Source: Candidatus Thalassarchaeaceae archaeon
GTDB taxonomy: Archaea > Thermoplasmatota > Poseidoniia > Poseidoniales > Thalassarchaeaceae
Direction of reading: 5' to 3'
DNA: 38,914 nucleotides
Assembly (NCBI GenBank): GCA_030748775.1
Contig: JASMLH010000001.1
Coordinates: 67,744 to 106,657 of the forward strand
The notes under the pieces are model-generated. The model ran no database searches. It saw only the letters and a program-made list of their open reading frames with translations, and had not been told where the DNA came from. A program made the translations under genes and the position numbers. Position 1 is the first letter of the stretch. The number at the start of each line of letters is the position of its first letter. This document shows, in pieces, positions 1-8,277 of this stretch.

Positions 1-459
1 TCCTTCTAATTGCGACTTTCCCTTGAGTTTCTCAGGAGTGAAAACAACGCGTCGAATTAGGGCAGCGGAACACCCAATCATGGCCATCGTGTAGCCTAGC
101 TCGACCATTCCGTTCCATGGCCCAAACAGGACAGATGGCAAAATCTTGGAGGAGAATGCGTTTGCGGTCGCCAAGTCGAACATGTCTGAGGCTAGCATTA
201 GGAAACCCCAGAACATCAGGACGTGCATCGTCCCCGCAACTCGATCCCTCAGTACTTTCTTCTGCCCCAGCCATCCGACGGTGAACTCTCGAACCCTAGT
301 CCCCCAGGAGTCGAAACGGGAATCCGGAGAACCAATCAAAACCAGACGAGTTGCCTTCTGAACCTGGTACGTGAAGAATCCTATGGATATTGAACCGAGA
401 ACTAGGAGGATGTGCCACCCTTCTAGCGGCCCATAGGTTTCCAGAAGGGGGTGTTCCAT
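1..459 (-). CDS. N-terminal part of a membrane-bound Fe-S oxidoreductase-like protein (truncated by window edge)
   Basis: Reading the minus strand from ATG at 459 gives 153 codons with no stop, so the gene runs off the left edge. A strong GGAGGAG ribosome site sits just upstream of this ATG. The visible part has about three hydrophobic segments (near residues 15-33, 82-98 and 126-140). A basic and polar stretch between the first two ends in the motif GQKKVLRDR followed by AGTMH. This resembles the NarI-like membrane domain that precedes the Fe-S and CCG domains in HdrD/GlpC-type oxidoreductases. That assignment comes from memory of the family, and the Fe-S domains themselves lie outside the window. 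It is divergent from the mevalonate kinase gene, with 89 bases between them. Confidence 0.55.
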   Translation of the reverse strand, partial: MEHPLLETYGPLEGWHILLVLGSISIGFFTYQVQKATRLVLIGSPDSRFDSWGTRVREFTVGWLGQKKVLRDRVAGTMHVLMFWGFLMLASDMFDLATANAFSSKILPSVLFGPWNGMVELGYTMAMIGCSAALIRRVVFTPEKLKGKSQLEG

Positions 460-548
460 GGGATTGCTCCTCCGACATTGGCCGGCACCTTCTCCGAGCA
501 CCCTCGCGCCCTTGAAACAACCGCCACTATGCCAACACTCATGGCCTA

Positions 549-1544
549 ATGGCCCAGCCTGTGGTTATGGCGAGCGCATTCGCCCCCGGGAAGTGCATAC
601 TTTTCGGGGAGCATGCAGTGGTTTTCGGGCATCCTGCTGTTGCCGTTGCAATAGACCAAGGAGTCAGAGTTAGAATCAACGACTCCCCCTCATGGTTATT
701 GGAAGGTTCACCGTTCGAACCATCACGTCATCCTCACATTTCACACATAATCGACACAGTCTTCGAATACGAGGGGCAACCTCTGAAGATTGACGTTGAG
801 AGCAACCTCTTTTCTGCTGCAGGAATGGGCTCTTCTGCCGCACTCTCCAACGCCTTTGGCGCTGCTCTCCATTCCTACCTCAGGCCCGATGAACTCCTGA
901 ACCCTATTAAGTTAGCAAAAATGGCTCATTCCGCGGAGGCCACCGCTCAGAAGGGGAGGGCAAGCCCGACAGATACTGCAACCAGTGCCTTGGGGGGCTT
1001 CGTCGTGGTTTCAGGGGGGAAGGTGGAAGGGACCAGGCATGTTTTCGATACCAGCTTAGTCACTCCAGAAGGAAAGAGGGACTGGGCAGTCAATGTAGTC
1101 GACGTCCCCGAGGGAATCGACGATGCTTGGTTGGTAATGGGATTCACTGGCGAAGGTTCTCCCACTGGAAGGATGGTTGCCAAGGTAGCAAAGCTGGTAT
1201 CTTCAGATTCCGATCGAATGGGGGACTTGGAAGCGATTGCAAACATCACAAACGCCGGACTCACTGCCCTGTCCGCTGGAAATATCGAGGCCCTTGGGAT
1301 GGCAATGGATGCCTGTCATGACCGTCTACGAAATCTCGAGGTTAGCAGTCCAAAACTCGAAAGATTGGTGGAAGCATCTAGGCCCCACTCCCTAGGGTCT
1401 AAGCTCACTGGAGCCGGAGGTGGCGGATGCATGGTCGCTCTAACTGACAACCCAGGCCGAGTTTCGGAGGCCATAGAGGTTGCAGGGGGTAAGCCATTGA
1501 CGAGCCGCCTCGGGGCAAGTGGAGTAAGAATCACCGCTGACTAA
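549..1544 (+). CDS. mvk: Mevalonate kinase (GHMP kinase family)
   Basis: Phosphorylates mevalonate to mevalonate 5-phosphate with ATP in the cytoplasm, an early step of isoprenoid lipid synthesis. All three GHMP motifs are visible in 331 residues: PGKCILFGEHAVVFG near residues 14-28, the ATP-binding loop GMGSSAAL near 93-100, and KLTGAGGGGC near 286-295. The length fits archaeal mevalonate kinases. The start could be ATG 549 or the ATG at 567; neither has a clear ribosome site, so the message may be leaderless. TBP follows on the same strand. Other steps of the pathway in this window are the aconitase-X gene at 16051 and HMG-CoA reductase at 35991, not clustered with this one. Confidence 0.93.
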   Translation: MAQPVVMASAFAPGKCILFGEHAVVFGHPAVAVAIDQGVRVRINDSPSWLLEGSPFEPSRHPHISHIIDTVFEYEGQPLKIDVESNLFSAAGMGSSAALSNAFGAALHSYLRPDELLNPIKLAKMAHSAEATAQKGRASPTDTATSALGGFVVVSGGKVEGTRHVFDTSLVTPEGKRDWAVNVVDVPEGIDDAWLVMGFTGEGSPTGRMVAKVAKLVSSDSDRMGDLEAIANITNAGLTALSAGNIEALGMAMDACHDRLRNLEVSSPKLERLVEASRPHSLGSKLTGAGGGGCMVALTDNPGRVSEAIEVAGGKPLTSRLGASGVRITAD

Positions 1545-1570
1545 TATCGGAGTGCTAATTCGCACTGTCC

Positions 1571-1590
1571 TTTATATTATCATTTATAAG
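1571..1590 (+). promoter_or_regulatory. TATA-box region of the TBP gene
   Basis: An A/T-rich block contains TTTATATTAT followed by CATTTATAAG. The second element lies 22-29 bases before ATG 1612, the spacing expected for an archaeal TATA box on a leaderless message. The block falls inside the upstream extension of the reading frame, which argues that translation starts at 1612 and not at 1552. Because TBP binds TATA boxes, self-regulation is possible but not shown. Confidence 0.6.
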
Positions 1591-1611
1591 GGGGACTTTT
1601 GTCGAACACCT

Positions 1612-2325
1612 ATGCTAAGTGATGAAGAAAGGCTCACAGTAGTCAACGTAGTTGCCTCAACAAGAGTAGCCGAAGAATTGGACTTGCCAGACATAGCAAT
1701 CCAACTCAATTGCGAATACGAACCAGAGCAATTCCCAGGAGTGGTTTACAGGGTTGTAGACCCCAAGCTGGCAATACTGATGTTCAGATCTGGAAGGGCT
1801 GTCTGCACAGGTGGAAAGAACGAGGACAACATCCACACAGGAATAGAGCGGATGATCGGAGATCTCCGAGCTGCGGGGATAGAGACATGGGAGCTAAAGG
1901 ACGTTGAGATAGAGGTTCAGAACATGGTCGCTACATATTCCCTCTACTACCCTGAGGACTATGGCGAAGTCGCTAGAATGGATGACATCAACACCAAGGT
2001 CATAGACGACGAAGGTGGAATCAGGGCAGCGACTGACGAGGAAGTTGAGGCAGAGGACTCTAGGATTCGCGGAATTCTCAAGGGAGAACCATTGGCTGCC
2101 CTTCCAAGGAAGCTGAATCTGAACAACTTGACTTTCCACCTTCCCTTCGACAAGGTAGAGTACGAACCAGAGCAGTTCCCCGGACTGATATACAGGCTTG
2201 ACTATCCAAGGGTCGTTTGCCTGATCTTCGGAAGCGGTAAGATGGTGATTACTGGTGCTAGGCATAAGGACGAGATCCTCGAGGCAGTCGAGCAGATCAA
2301 GGACGAGCTGGCAGATCTCCTGTAG
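1612..2325 (+). CDS. tbp: TATA-box-binding protein (TBP) with an insert in the second repeat
   Basis: General transcription factor that binds promoter TATA boxes and recruits TFB and RNA polymerase. The 237 residues hold the two direct repeats of the TBP saddle. Each has an EYEPEQFPG segment (residues 35-43 and 183-191) and a strand with LMFRSGR or LIFGSGK carrying the conserved Phe. Archaeal TBPs are usually about 180-190 residues. Here the second repeat has roughly 53 extra, mostly acidic residues (about 112-166) between its first strand (VQNMVATYSL) and LNLNNLTFHL. The start at 1612 is chosen because the upstream codons cover the TATA block. Confidence 0.95.
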   Translation: MLSDEERLTVVNVVASTRVAEELDLPDIAIQLNCEYEPEQFPGVVYRVVDPKLAILMFRSGRAVCTGGKNEDNIHTGIERMIGDLRAAGIETWELKDVEIEVQNMVATYSLYYPEDYGEVARMDDINTKVIDDEGGIRAATDEEVEAEDSRIRGILKGEPLAALPRKLNLNNLTFHLPFDKVEYEPEQFPGLIYRLDYPRVVCLIFGSGKMVITGARHKDEILEAVEQIKDELADLL

Positions 2326-2368
2326 GCAGTGCGAACCACTATTATTGGGCGGGCCCCCATGATGGCCA

Positions 2369-5300
2369 ATGAGAATCAGGTGCATGACCCATCTGCTCGT
2401 GGCATTGATCGCTCTGGCACCTGCTTCATCGGCCTTGATTGGACTCAACAATCACCCAACTGCGCTTGATAGCGAAGAAGTAACATGGGTGTCAGGACGG
2501 ACTGTCAACACCGTTGATGTAGCAGATTGGAGGATCAATGACAATTGGATGTATGATGGGTATCTGGATGTCGCCGATTTCGTCGCCGATTCAGGTGTCC
2601 AGTCCAATGTTGAGTTCCTGGAGGGCACACTCGATCGCACGGTGGAGGACATTTACGTCACTGATATCGATGGCAACTCGACTCTGGTATACGAGGTGGT
2701 ATCGGTTGGGTCTTACGAAACAGATGGGGTCATCAGCATTGACGGCACCAATGGTTGCCTCTATGTCGACATGGAAACTACGGAGATCATCCGAGCATCC
2801 GACATGGCCACGCACTCGCAGGACGTCGCAATCGATGTATACTTCGATCCAGCAATATTCGGTGGCTGCTGGTCATCACTACGACAGACAATCGGGCTGC
2901 TAAACGTTGACAACTCGTTCGATCCACCTCTGGAGAATTACGATTTCCCTCTGGGAGTTGGGGAATCATGGGGGATGGACTTCCAACAGGAAACCGATTA
3001 CAGCGGGTCAAGCAATTATGTTGACATCCCAGATGACTCTAGCGACTCTAACTCTACAAGCTGGGCAGTCGTTAGCCAAGGCAACTCCGGAGTATCATAC
3101 CCCGGATGTTACCAGTCTTACAATGTCACCAACTATGACGCCGATGGAGATGAGACTGGATACAACTGGTACTGCCCCGCAATCAGAGGTGAAGTCAAGA
3201 GCTCAGTGGTGCAGAGTTTCGGCTTCCTCGCAGTCCATGAGCTCACATCCTACCAGCCCGTTCAGAGGGGTAAGTCGGTTTCCATAGACGTAGAGTACCC
3301 ACTTTCCCCCATTGGCATAGACATCTCTGCGTGGATCAACGTATCTAACCAGGGCCAGCCCGTCAGCTCGCAGGACATCCAGTTCAGGTACGAGTCTGAG
3401 CAGTTATTCCAGAACGTTACTACTGATTCCAACGGCTCCTATCACCTGGTTTTCAATTCCGGAGATAAACCCGACAGCACTTCGGGTGCAGGCGAGCTAG
3501 GCAGTCACGGCCTCGTGGCTTGGATCGCTGACGAGAGCATCCTTGGGACGAAATCACTCCTGATTGACTCAGACATCCACGAGATAGATCTTGTGACAAG
3601 CTCTGCAGGAGTAACTGTCCAAAGACTCAGAAATGAGAATGGAAACTCGGTCACATTGGACTCGAGCGTAGGATTCAATGCAATCGAGGGTGATACTCTG
3701 ACGTTCTCTGTGCCAATCGTGAACCGGGGGCTAATCCCCTCTCCCCAGTCCACCTTGGTGATACATGCTCCGGATGGGACTTCTGTGAATGGGATTGTGC
3801 CACCACTTTCGAGCCTACAGGAATCAAGGGTTGAGTTGAACTGGACCGTCCCCCAATCTCAGAGCTTCGGAAATGTATACTTCGACTTCACTGTCGATCC
3901 AGAAGAGGAAATCAGCGAGGACGGCAATAGGTCAAACAACGACGGCTCGTTCGCACTCTTCATCGGGGCCCTTCCGGTCTCCTCCCTACTAGTCTCAAAC
4001 GAATCATTGACACTCGACTCGGTTTTCATCGATGGAAGCGCATCTATGGATCCAGACGGGGGCTCAATTGTATGCGAATTCAGGGTTGTGGACGTGGAAG
4101 GGAACTTGCAAGAGTCGATAGGAGAGGGCTGCGTTTTCGAATGGACTTGGGATGATGAGGGGGAGTATGACGTATTCTTGGTCGTCACGGACGAGGAGAA
4201 CGATGTTGATCAGAAGCAAGCAACTGTTGTCGTCTTCAATCGCCCTCCAGAGGTAATTCTGGGGGCTGACTCGGGAGATGTCGTGGTAACAAACCCAATC
4301 ACATTCCGAATCTTGGAGAGCAGTGATCTGGACACCCAGAACCCATCTGCCCCCATAGAGTTCCTTTGGGCTCCAGATTGCGAAGAGGGACGAGTGGGGA
4401 ATGTCTGCACAATAACCCCTATGCTGGAGGGCAACTACACAATCGAGTTGCTTGCCACAGATGACGACGGGGCAACCACACTGGGAACCCACACGGTCAA
4501 CGTGAGCAATATAGCACCCAGCAATCCCGTGGCCGAATTGTACGTTGGCAGCGAACGTCTATTCCCCGATAGCAGAGGGGTCTTCATAGTACAGGAGGAC
4601 GAACAGATCACATTCTGGGGACAGGCAGACGACTCTAGCAACGATCTGGATTCACTAGTACACATCTGGCGTCCTGACGCCGAGGATTATCCCGAACTGA
4701 ACTTCACCAGCGTGGGAAGGCTAAGCACGTTAGCCAACCAGTCATACAACAGTTCGGGGATGCACCTGGCGACACTCTTGGTAATCGACGATAACGGTGC
4801 TGAGGCCGAGTCCCTGGTGGTGCCCGTCCAGGTCGAGAATGTGCCTCCTTCCATTTCCCCCGTACCTAGCCTGCAGCCTTTGGAAGAGGATGAGGAATTC
4901 TCCATTCACGTTTCGGTTTCCGATACGAGCAATGACATCGGTTCTCTGGAGTATTGCTTCGACTTATACCCCGATGAGGACTCGGACTCGGACGGTTCGT
5001 CTGACAACGACTGTGACTTTCCTTCGAACACCCTGCTGCACTCTTGGCCAGACTCACTTACGGCCCCTAGCCACATTGTCTTCCATGTGACTGATGACGA
5101 TGGGGAAATGGATTCAGTTGAGATCCCGATAGAAGTCAATAATGCCCCCCCCACAGCCATGGCATCTGCTAGCGTCGTCAATCCGACCGAGGGCGACAGC
5201 ATTGTGCTGTCCGCCAATGGCACAGTTGATTCTGCGGTCGACATGGACTCCCTCCAGTTCCACTGGGACATAGATGTAACACATGACTCAGATGGTGACG

Positions 5301-5842
5301 GAAACCCATCAAACGACATCGACTTCACCGGGAGGTGGATAGAGTTCTCATACGACTCCGGCGGTCCCAAGCAGGCAAAGCTGACCGTACTGGACGACAG
5401 CTCCAGCCATTCGGTCACAATGGACATCCAAGTTGCGGAGGCGCCATTCAGCCTGTCTGAGACAGTCAAGTCCTACCTATTGCCCTCTATTTTGGTCATA
5501 ATCGCAATCGCCGGTGCCGTTTTCGCAGGTCTGAGACTGTCCCCGAAGAGAAGTGAGGACTCACCCAAGTCCGAGGAACCAATGGATTTCGACGCAGCCT
5601 TCGACGACTCCGTTGAGGAGCCAATCGACTCGGGGCAAGGATTCCGACCACCTCAGGGGACTATCCCCCAAGATTTCCAAGACCCCATCATCGAAGGCCT
5701 GGATGAACTATTGGGGGGCATCCCCGAGAGTGCCCATGGGGGGATCCCACCTGCCCCAGATCTTGGTGCCCCGGCTCCGGAGGAGGAGATAGCAAAGCCA
5801 CTCCTGGACAAGGAAGACATCGAAGCACTCTTTGAGGAGTAG
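2369..5842 (+). CDS. Large PKD/CARDB-type surface protein with C-terminal membrane anchor
   Basis: A 1157-residue secreted, membrane-anchored protein. It opens with a signal peptide (hydrophobic core LLVALIALAPASS, alternative ATG at 2384). A long N-terminal extracellular region of unrecognised type has several Cys and N-glycosylation-like NxS/T sites. A CARDB-like segment follows at about 440-530. About five PKD or cadherin-like modules run from roughly 540 to 1030, with repeated phrases such as FNRPPEV, NVSNIAP, VENVPPS and EVNNAPP at module joins. A transmembrane helix lies near 1036-1057. A 100-residue acidic, Pro-rich tail ending in DKEDIEALFEE would be cytoplasmic. The exterior is rich in Asp, with DSDSDGSSDND-type calcium-binding-like runs. 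Role is probably adhesion or cell-surface architecture; ligand unknown. Its stop overlaps the possible upstream GTG of the SepF-like gene. Confidence 0.8.
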   Translation: MRIRCMTHLLVALIALAPASSALIGLNNHPTALDSEEVTWVSGRTVNTVDVADWRINDNWMYDGYLDVADFVADSGVQSNVEFLEGTLDRTVEDIYVTDIDGNSTLVYEVVSVGSYETDGVISIDGTNGCLYVDMETTEIIRASDMATHSQDVAIDVYFDPAIFGGCWSSLRQTIGLLNVDNSFDPPLENYDFPLGVGESWGMDFQQETDYSGSSNYVDIPDDSSDSNSTSWAVVSQGNSGVSYPGCYQSYNVTNYDADGDETGYNWYCPAIRGEVKSSVVQSFGFLAVHELTSYQPVQRGKSVSIDVEYPLSPIGIDISAWINVSNQGQPVSSQDIQFRYESEQLFQNVTTDSNGSYHLVFNSGDKPDSTSGAGELGSHGLVAWIADESILGTKSLLIDSDIHEIDLVTSSAGVTVQRLRNENGNSVTLDSSVGFNAIEGDTLTFSVPIVNRGLIPSPQSTLVIHAPDGTSVNGIVPPLSSLQESRVELNWTVPQSQSFGNVYFDFTVDPEEEISEDGNRSNNDGSFALFIGALPVSSLLVSNESLTLDSVFIDGSASMDPDGGSIVCEFRVVDVEGNLQESIGEGCVFEWTWDDEGEYDVFLVVTDEENDVDQKQATVVVFNRPPEVILGADSGDVVVTNPITFRILESSDLDTQNPSAPIEFLWAPDCEEGRVGNVCTITPMLEGNYTIELLATDDDGATTLGTHTVNVSNIAPSNPVAELYVGSERLFPDSRGVFIVQEDEQITFWGQADDSSNDLDSLVHIWRPDAEDYPELNFTSVGRLSTLANQSYNSSGMHLATLLVIDDNGAEAESLVVPVQVENVPPSISPVPSLQPLEEDEEFSIHVSVSDTSNDIGSLEYCFDLYPDEDSDSDGSSDNDCDFPSNTLLHSWPDSLTAPSHIVFHVTDDDGEMDSVEIPIEVNNAPPTAMASASVVNPTEGDSIVLSANGTVDSAVDMDSLQFHWDIDVTHDSDGDGNPSNDIDFTGRWIEFSYDSGGPKQAKLTVLDDSSSHSVTMDIQVAEAPFSLSETVKSYLLPSILVIIAIAGAVFAGLRLSPKRSEDSPKSEEPMDFDAAFDDSVEEPIDSGQGFRPPQGTIPQDFQDPIIEGLDELLGGIPESAHGGIPPAPDLGAPAPEEEIAKPLLDKEDIEALFEE

Positions 5843-5856
5843 TGCGCGGGACTTGC

Positions 5857-6336
5857 GTGGTCAATCTCTTCCGGCTTCTTGGCCTGCCTAATCCAAGTGC
5901 TGCTCCAAGAACCAAGATGGGACTTAGCAGGACCCAGGTAGAACCCGGCCCCAGTGCGGGGAACAGGTTCCACGACCTGGGGGAGGTAAGGTGGTCTGAG
6001 CGAACCTCTAGGATGTCTGAGAGGCCCAACAGGAGAGTGATTTACCTAGAGCCAGATGACCTGCACCGGCTTCCTCTCGACGGTGCAGAGCAGAATCTCT
6101 CGATGGGTGACATGGTCATAGTCGATTTGAACTCGCTGAATCATATGCCAAGCCAGCAGTCCGTTTGTTCACGGAGAGTCGAGGGGTTAGGAGAGAGGAT
6201 GGGACTTCCCGTTTTCGCACTAAACGAAGACGACACTCTCCTCATGGTAGCAGGGGCAATGATGCGAGTGGATACCCACAAACACAAACTTGGCTCATCG
6301 GGGCTTAGCATTCCTTCGGAGAACCCAGAGTCCTAG
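5857..6336 (+). CDS. sepF: SepF-like cell division protein
   Basis: Archaeal SepF anchors FtsZ to the membrane. The C-terminal half fits the SepF (DUF552) fold: a VIYLEPDDLHRLPLD strand, then SMGDMVIVDLNSLN, a helix, and LPVFALNEDDTLLMVAG. The N-terminus from GTG 5857 reads MVNLFRLLGLP, a short amphipathic helix like the membrane-targeting helix of SepF. It is followed by a disordered linker rich in Pro, Ser and Arg. An alternative GTG at 5842 overlaps the stop codon of the surface-protein gene and would add five residues. Both starts suggest coupling to the upstream gene. The family call rests on pattern recognition; FtsZ is not in the window. Confidence 0.65.
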   Translation: MVNLFRLLGLPNPSAAPRTKMGLSRTQVEPGPSAGNRFHDLGEVRWSERTSRMSERPNRRVIYLEPDDLHRLPLDGAEQNLSMGDMVIVDLNSLNHMPSQQSVCSRRVEGLGERMGLPVFALNEDDTLLMVAGAMMRVDTHKHKLGSSGLSIPSENPES

Positions 6337-6539
6337 GGCCCTTCTTCGAGCCATTCGTCAAGGTCTCCTGACTCGACCTCCTTCACAGCATGCTCGGTGA
6401 AGTCCCTGTAGGCTACCCACTTGGCTATCTCCTCCTCGTCTCCACCCCTTTCCTTCTTTCTCTGGATCGACTCGTTTGCGTAGACCACGCAACGCTTGAG
6501 GAAGTCGCCAATCAGTTTTCGCCTCTCCGGCATCTCCAT
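6333..6539 (-). CDS. Small charged hypothetical protein (68 aa)
   Basis: Not recognised. The 68-residue product is helical, highly charged and has no membrane segment. It holds a basic stretch (QRKKERGG) followed by many Glu. It begins one base after the peroxiredoxin stop, and a GGTGAG ribosome-like site lies in the end of that gene, so it is probably cotranslated with it. ATG codons at 6539 and 6533 are both possible starts. Its stop shares the tetranucleotide CTAG with the stop of the convergent SepF-like gene. Confidence 0.6.
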   Translation of the reverse strand: MEMPERRKLIGDFLKRCVVYANESIQRKKERGGDEEEIAKWVAYRDFTEHAVKEVESGDLDEWLEEGP

Positions 6540-6540
6540 C

Positions 6541-7020
6541 CTAACTCACCTGCAGTTCCTCGATCAGGGTTTCCACGTGACCCTTGGCCCTTACTCCATA
6601 GCCCACCCATTCCAGGGTGCCGTTTTGTCCAATGGCAAATGTCGATCTTAGAGTCCCCATGTACGTCTTCCCATACATGTTCTTTTCTCGCCATGTCCCG
6701 TAAGCCTCGTGTAGAGAGGCATCCTCGTCAACTACCAGCTCAAATGGCAAATCGTTCTTTTCTGAGAATTTCTGATGAGATTTGGCACTATCGGTTGAAA
6801 CTCCGATTACCCTCCACCCGCCTTCCTTCAGAACATCGAAATTGTCTCTGAAATCACAAGCCTGAGTCGTGCATCCCGGCGTGCTGTCTCGAGGGTAAAA
6901 ATACAGAATCACTCCTTCACCCGAAGAAAGGATGTCTGAAAGCTTGATTTCCCCCCCATCCGTTATTTCCGCTTCGAAGTCTGGGGCATCCTCCCCAACC
7001 ACTAGCTCAACTGCTGCCAT
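6541..7020 (-). CDS. bcp: Thioredoxin-dependent peroxiredoxin, Bcp/PrxQ type
   Basis: Reduces hydrogen peroxide and organic hydroperoxides using thiols. The 159-residue protein has the thioredoxin fold with the active-site phrase FYPRDSTPGCTTQACDF. Cys50 is the expected peroxidatic residue and Cys55, five residues later, the resolving one, as in Bcp/PrxQ. The later VVDEDASLHEAYGTW and TFAIGQNG segments also match the family, and length is normal. It is followed at once by the 68-residue gene. The 37 bases before it hold no clear TATA box, so it may be cotranscribed with the genes upstream on the minus strand. Confidence 0.93.
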   Translation of the reverse strand: MAAVELVVGEDAPDFEAEITDGGEIKLSDILSSGEGVILYFYPRDSTPGCTTQACDFRDNFDVLKEGGWRVIGVSTDSAKSHQKFSEKNDLPFELVVDEDASLHEAYGTWREKNMYGKTYMGTLRSTFAIGQNGTLEWVGYGVRAKGHVETLIEELQVS

Positions 7021-7057
7021 GTGCTAGCGTGGACCCTTTTCCACATCAAGGCTACCA

Positions 7058-7621
7058 TCATTCGATGATTGCCTTCAGTAACACAGAAGACGGACTCTTG
7101 GGGGGTTCGCTGAATCCGAAGCAAGCATCGGTAAGGAATGCCCCCTTGCTTCCCATGGGGCTGCCGTTCACCCAGGCATTCGCCTCAATCACCCTCGAGA
7201 TGCCCCTTACCGAATACCACTCCCTTCTTCCATTCTTAGTCTCCCCCGCTGTCTTCGTTCCAAATAGTAGCTTACCAAAGAAGGACTCTATCGTGGCCGT
7301 GAACCATAGCGGCCTCCAGAATGGGAGCGGGAATGAAGCACCCCAGCTAATCTGAACTGACAGCTCTCCAGCCTCAACTGAGACTCCTCTATTTCCCCTG
7401 ATGACCTCAATTTCGACAACCTCAACCTCTTCGAAATTGTAGAGTTCGGATACGTAATGCGCATGCTCCTCTGAGGGCGAAAGAAGTATCCTGGTGCCGT
7501 CCGGCTTAGCCCACATTACGTTGGTGAAGCTCCCCAATCGAGATTTCCTCCAGTCTCCGATGACTATCCTGTCACCACTGGAGAATCCAGTCGATGAAAT
7601 CCTACCTTCGAACACATCCAT
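7058..7621 (-). CDS. Conserved hypothetical protein
   Basis: Not recognised with confidence. The start is set at ATG 7621, two bases after the endonuclease III stop; a longer frame from 7684 would overlap that gene for no visible reason. The 187-residue product looks soluble and beta-rich, with phrases MWAKPDGTRILLSPSEEHA, FPLPFWRPLWFTATIE and RREWYSVRGIS. The WAKPDGTR...LLSP and RREWY pattern recalls conserved hypothetical proteins seen in Actinobacteria, but this is memory only. Tight spacing makes it part of the endonuclease III operon. Confidence 0.65.
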   Translation of the reverse strand: MDVFEGRISSTGFSSGDRIVIGDWRKSRLGSFTNVMWAKPDGTRILLSPSEEHAHYVSELYNFEEVEVVEIEVIRGNRGVSVEAGELSVQISWGASFPLPFWRPLWFTATIESFFGKLLFGTKTAGETKNGRREWYSVRGISRVIEANAWVNGSPMGSKGAFLTDACFGFSEPPKSPSSVLLKAIIE

Positions 7622-7623
7622 TC

Positions 7624-8277
7624 TCAGGCACCCATTTCCTCGCGAATCCTTGTCCTTGTCGCCGCCCAAGAGCAAATCTCGCAAGATAGCAGATCGTGCC
7701 TAAGGGCCGGGCAGTGCTCCCTCCCGAAGAAAATTATCTGCAGGTGCCTCCTGTTCCAGGATTCCTCCGGGAACACCTCCTTCAGGTCCTTCTCGGTCTT
7801 TCCAACGTTCCTGCCATTGGAGAGCCCCCATCTCGCCGCTAGCCTGTGAATGTGGGTGTCTACTGGGAATGCGGGGAGCCCAAATGCTTGCGACATGACA
7901 ACACTGGCGGTCTTGTGGCCCACTCCTGCCAACGACTCAAGGAATTCCCAGTCCGGCCGGACTCCCTGCCCGTCCTCGAGGATCTGCTCTGCCATTCGCT
8001 TGAGGTTCCTTGCCTTGGTCGGTGCCAGACCGATCTCTCTGATTATCTCATGAATTTCGTCCACGGGAAGCGATGCCATTTCTTCGGGAGTACCTGCAAT
8101 TTCGAACAGCCTTGGGGTTACTTCGTTCACCTTCTTATCGGTTGTCTGTGCCGATAGCATCACCGCTACGAGTAGGGTGTATGGATCAGAGTGTTCCAGG
8201 GGGATTGGCGTCTCCGGGTAGAGCTCGTCCAATTTCCTACCAATCCTTTCCGCCTTTTCCCTCCGGCGCAATCTCAT
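7624..8277 (-). CDS. nth: Endonuclease III (HhH-GPD DNA glycosylase/AP lyase)
   Basis: Removes oxidised pyrimidines from DNA and cuts the abasic site. The 217-residue protein has the family body: LLVAVMLSAQTTDKKVN near 35-51, the helix-hairpin-helix LAGVGHKTASVV with catalytic Lys122, and VDTHIHR with catalytic Asp140. The iron-sulfur loop is unusual. Instead of Cys-X6-Cys-X2-Cys-X5-Cys there is Cys189-X9-Cys199-X2-Cys202 and no fourth Cys, so a 4Fe-4S cluster looks unlikely. The start ATG overlaps the stop of the 73-residue gene (ATGA), a sign of translational coupling. Confidence 0.92.
   Translation of the reverse strand: MRLRRREKAERIGRKLDELYPETPIPLEHSDPYTLLVAVMLSAQTTDKKVNEVTPRLFEIAGTPEEMASLPVDEIHEIIREIGLAPTKARNLKRMAEQILEDGQGVRPDWEFLESLAGVGHKTASVVMSQAFGLPAFPVDTHIHRLAARWGLSNGRNVGKTEKDLKEVFPEESWNRRHLQIIFFGREHCPALRHDLLSCEICSWAATRTRIREEMGA

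Noticed and set aside
146-520. Plus-strand and out-of-frame minus-strand open frames in the first 500 bases
   Set aside because: They overlap the uninterrupted minus-strand membrane-protein frame (459 to 1), which has a ribosome site and sensible helices.
1552-1611. Twenty-codon N-terminal extension of TBP from an upstream ATG
   Set aside because: The extension spans the A/T-rich TATA region and has no family counterpart; ATG 1612 has the right distance from the box.
4906-5469. 187-codon minus-strand open frame inside the PKD protein gene
   Set aside because: It is Ser-rich and mirrors the Asp-rich codons of the surface protein; a typical shadow frame.
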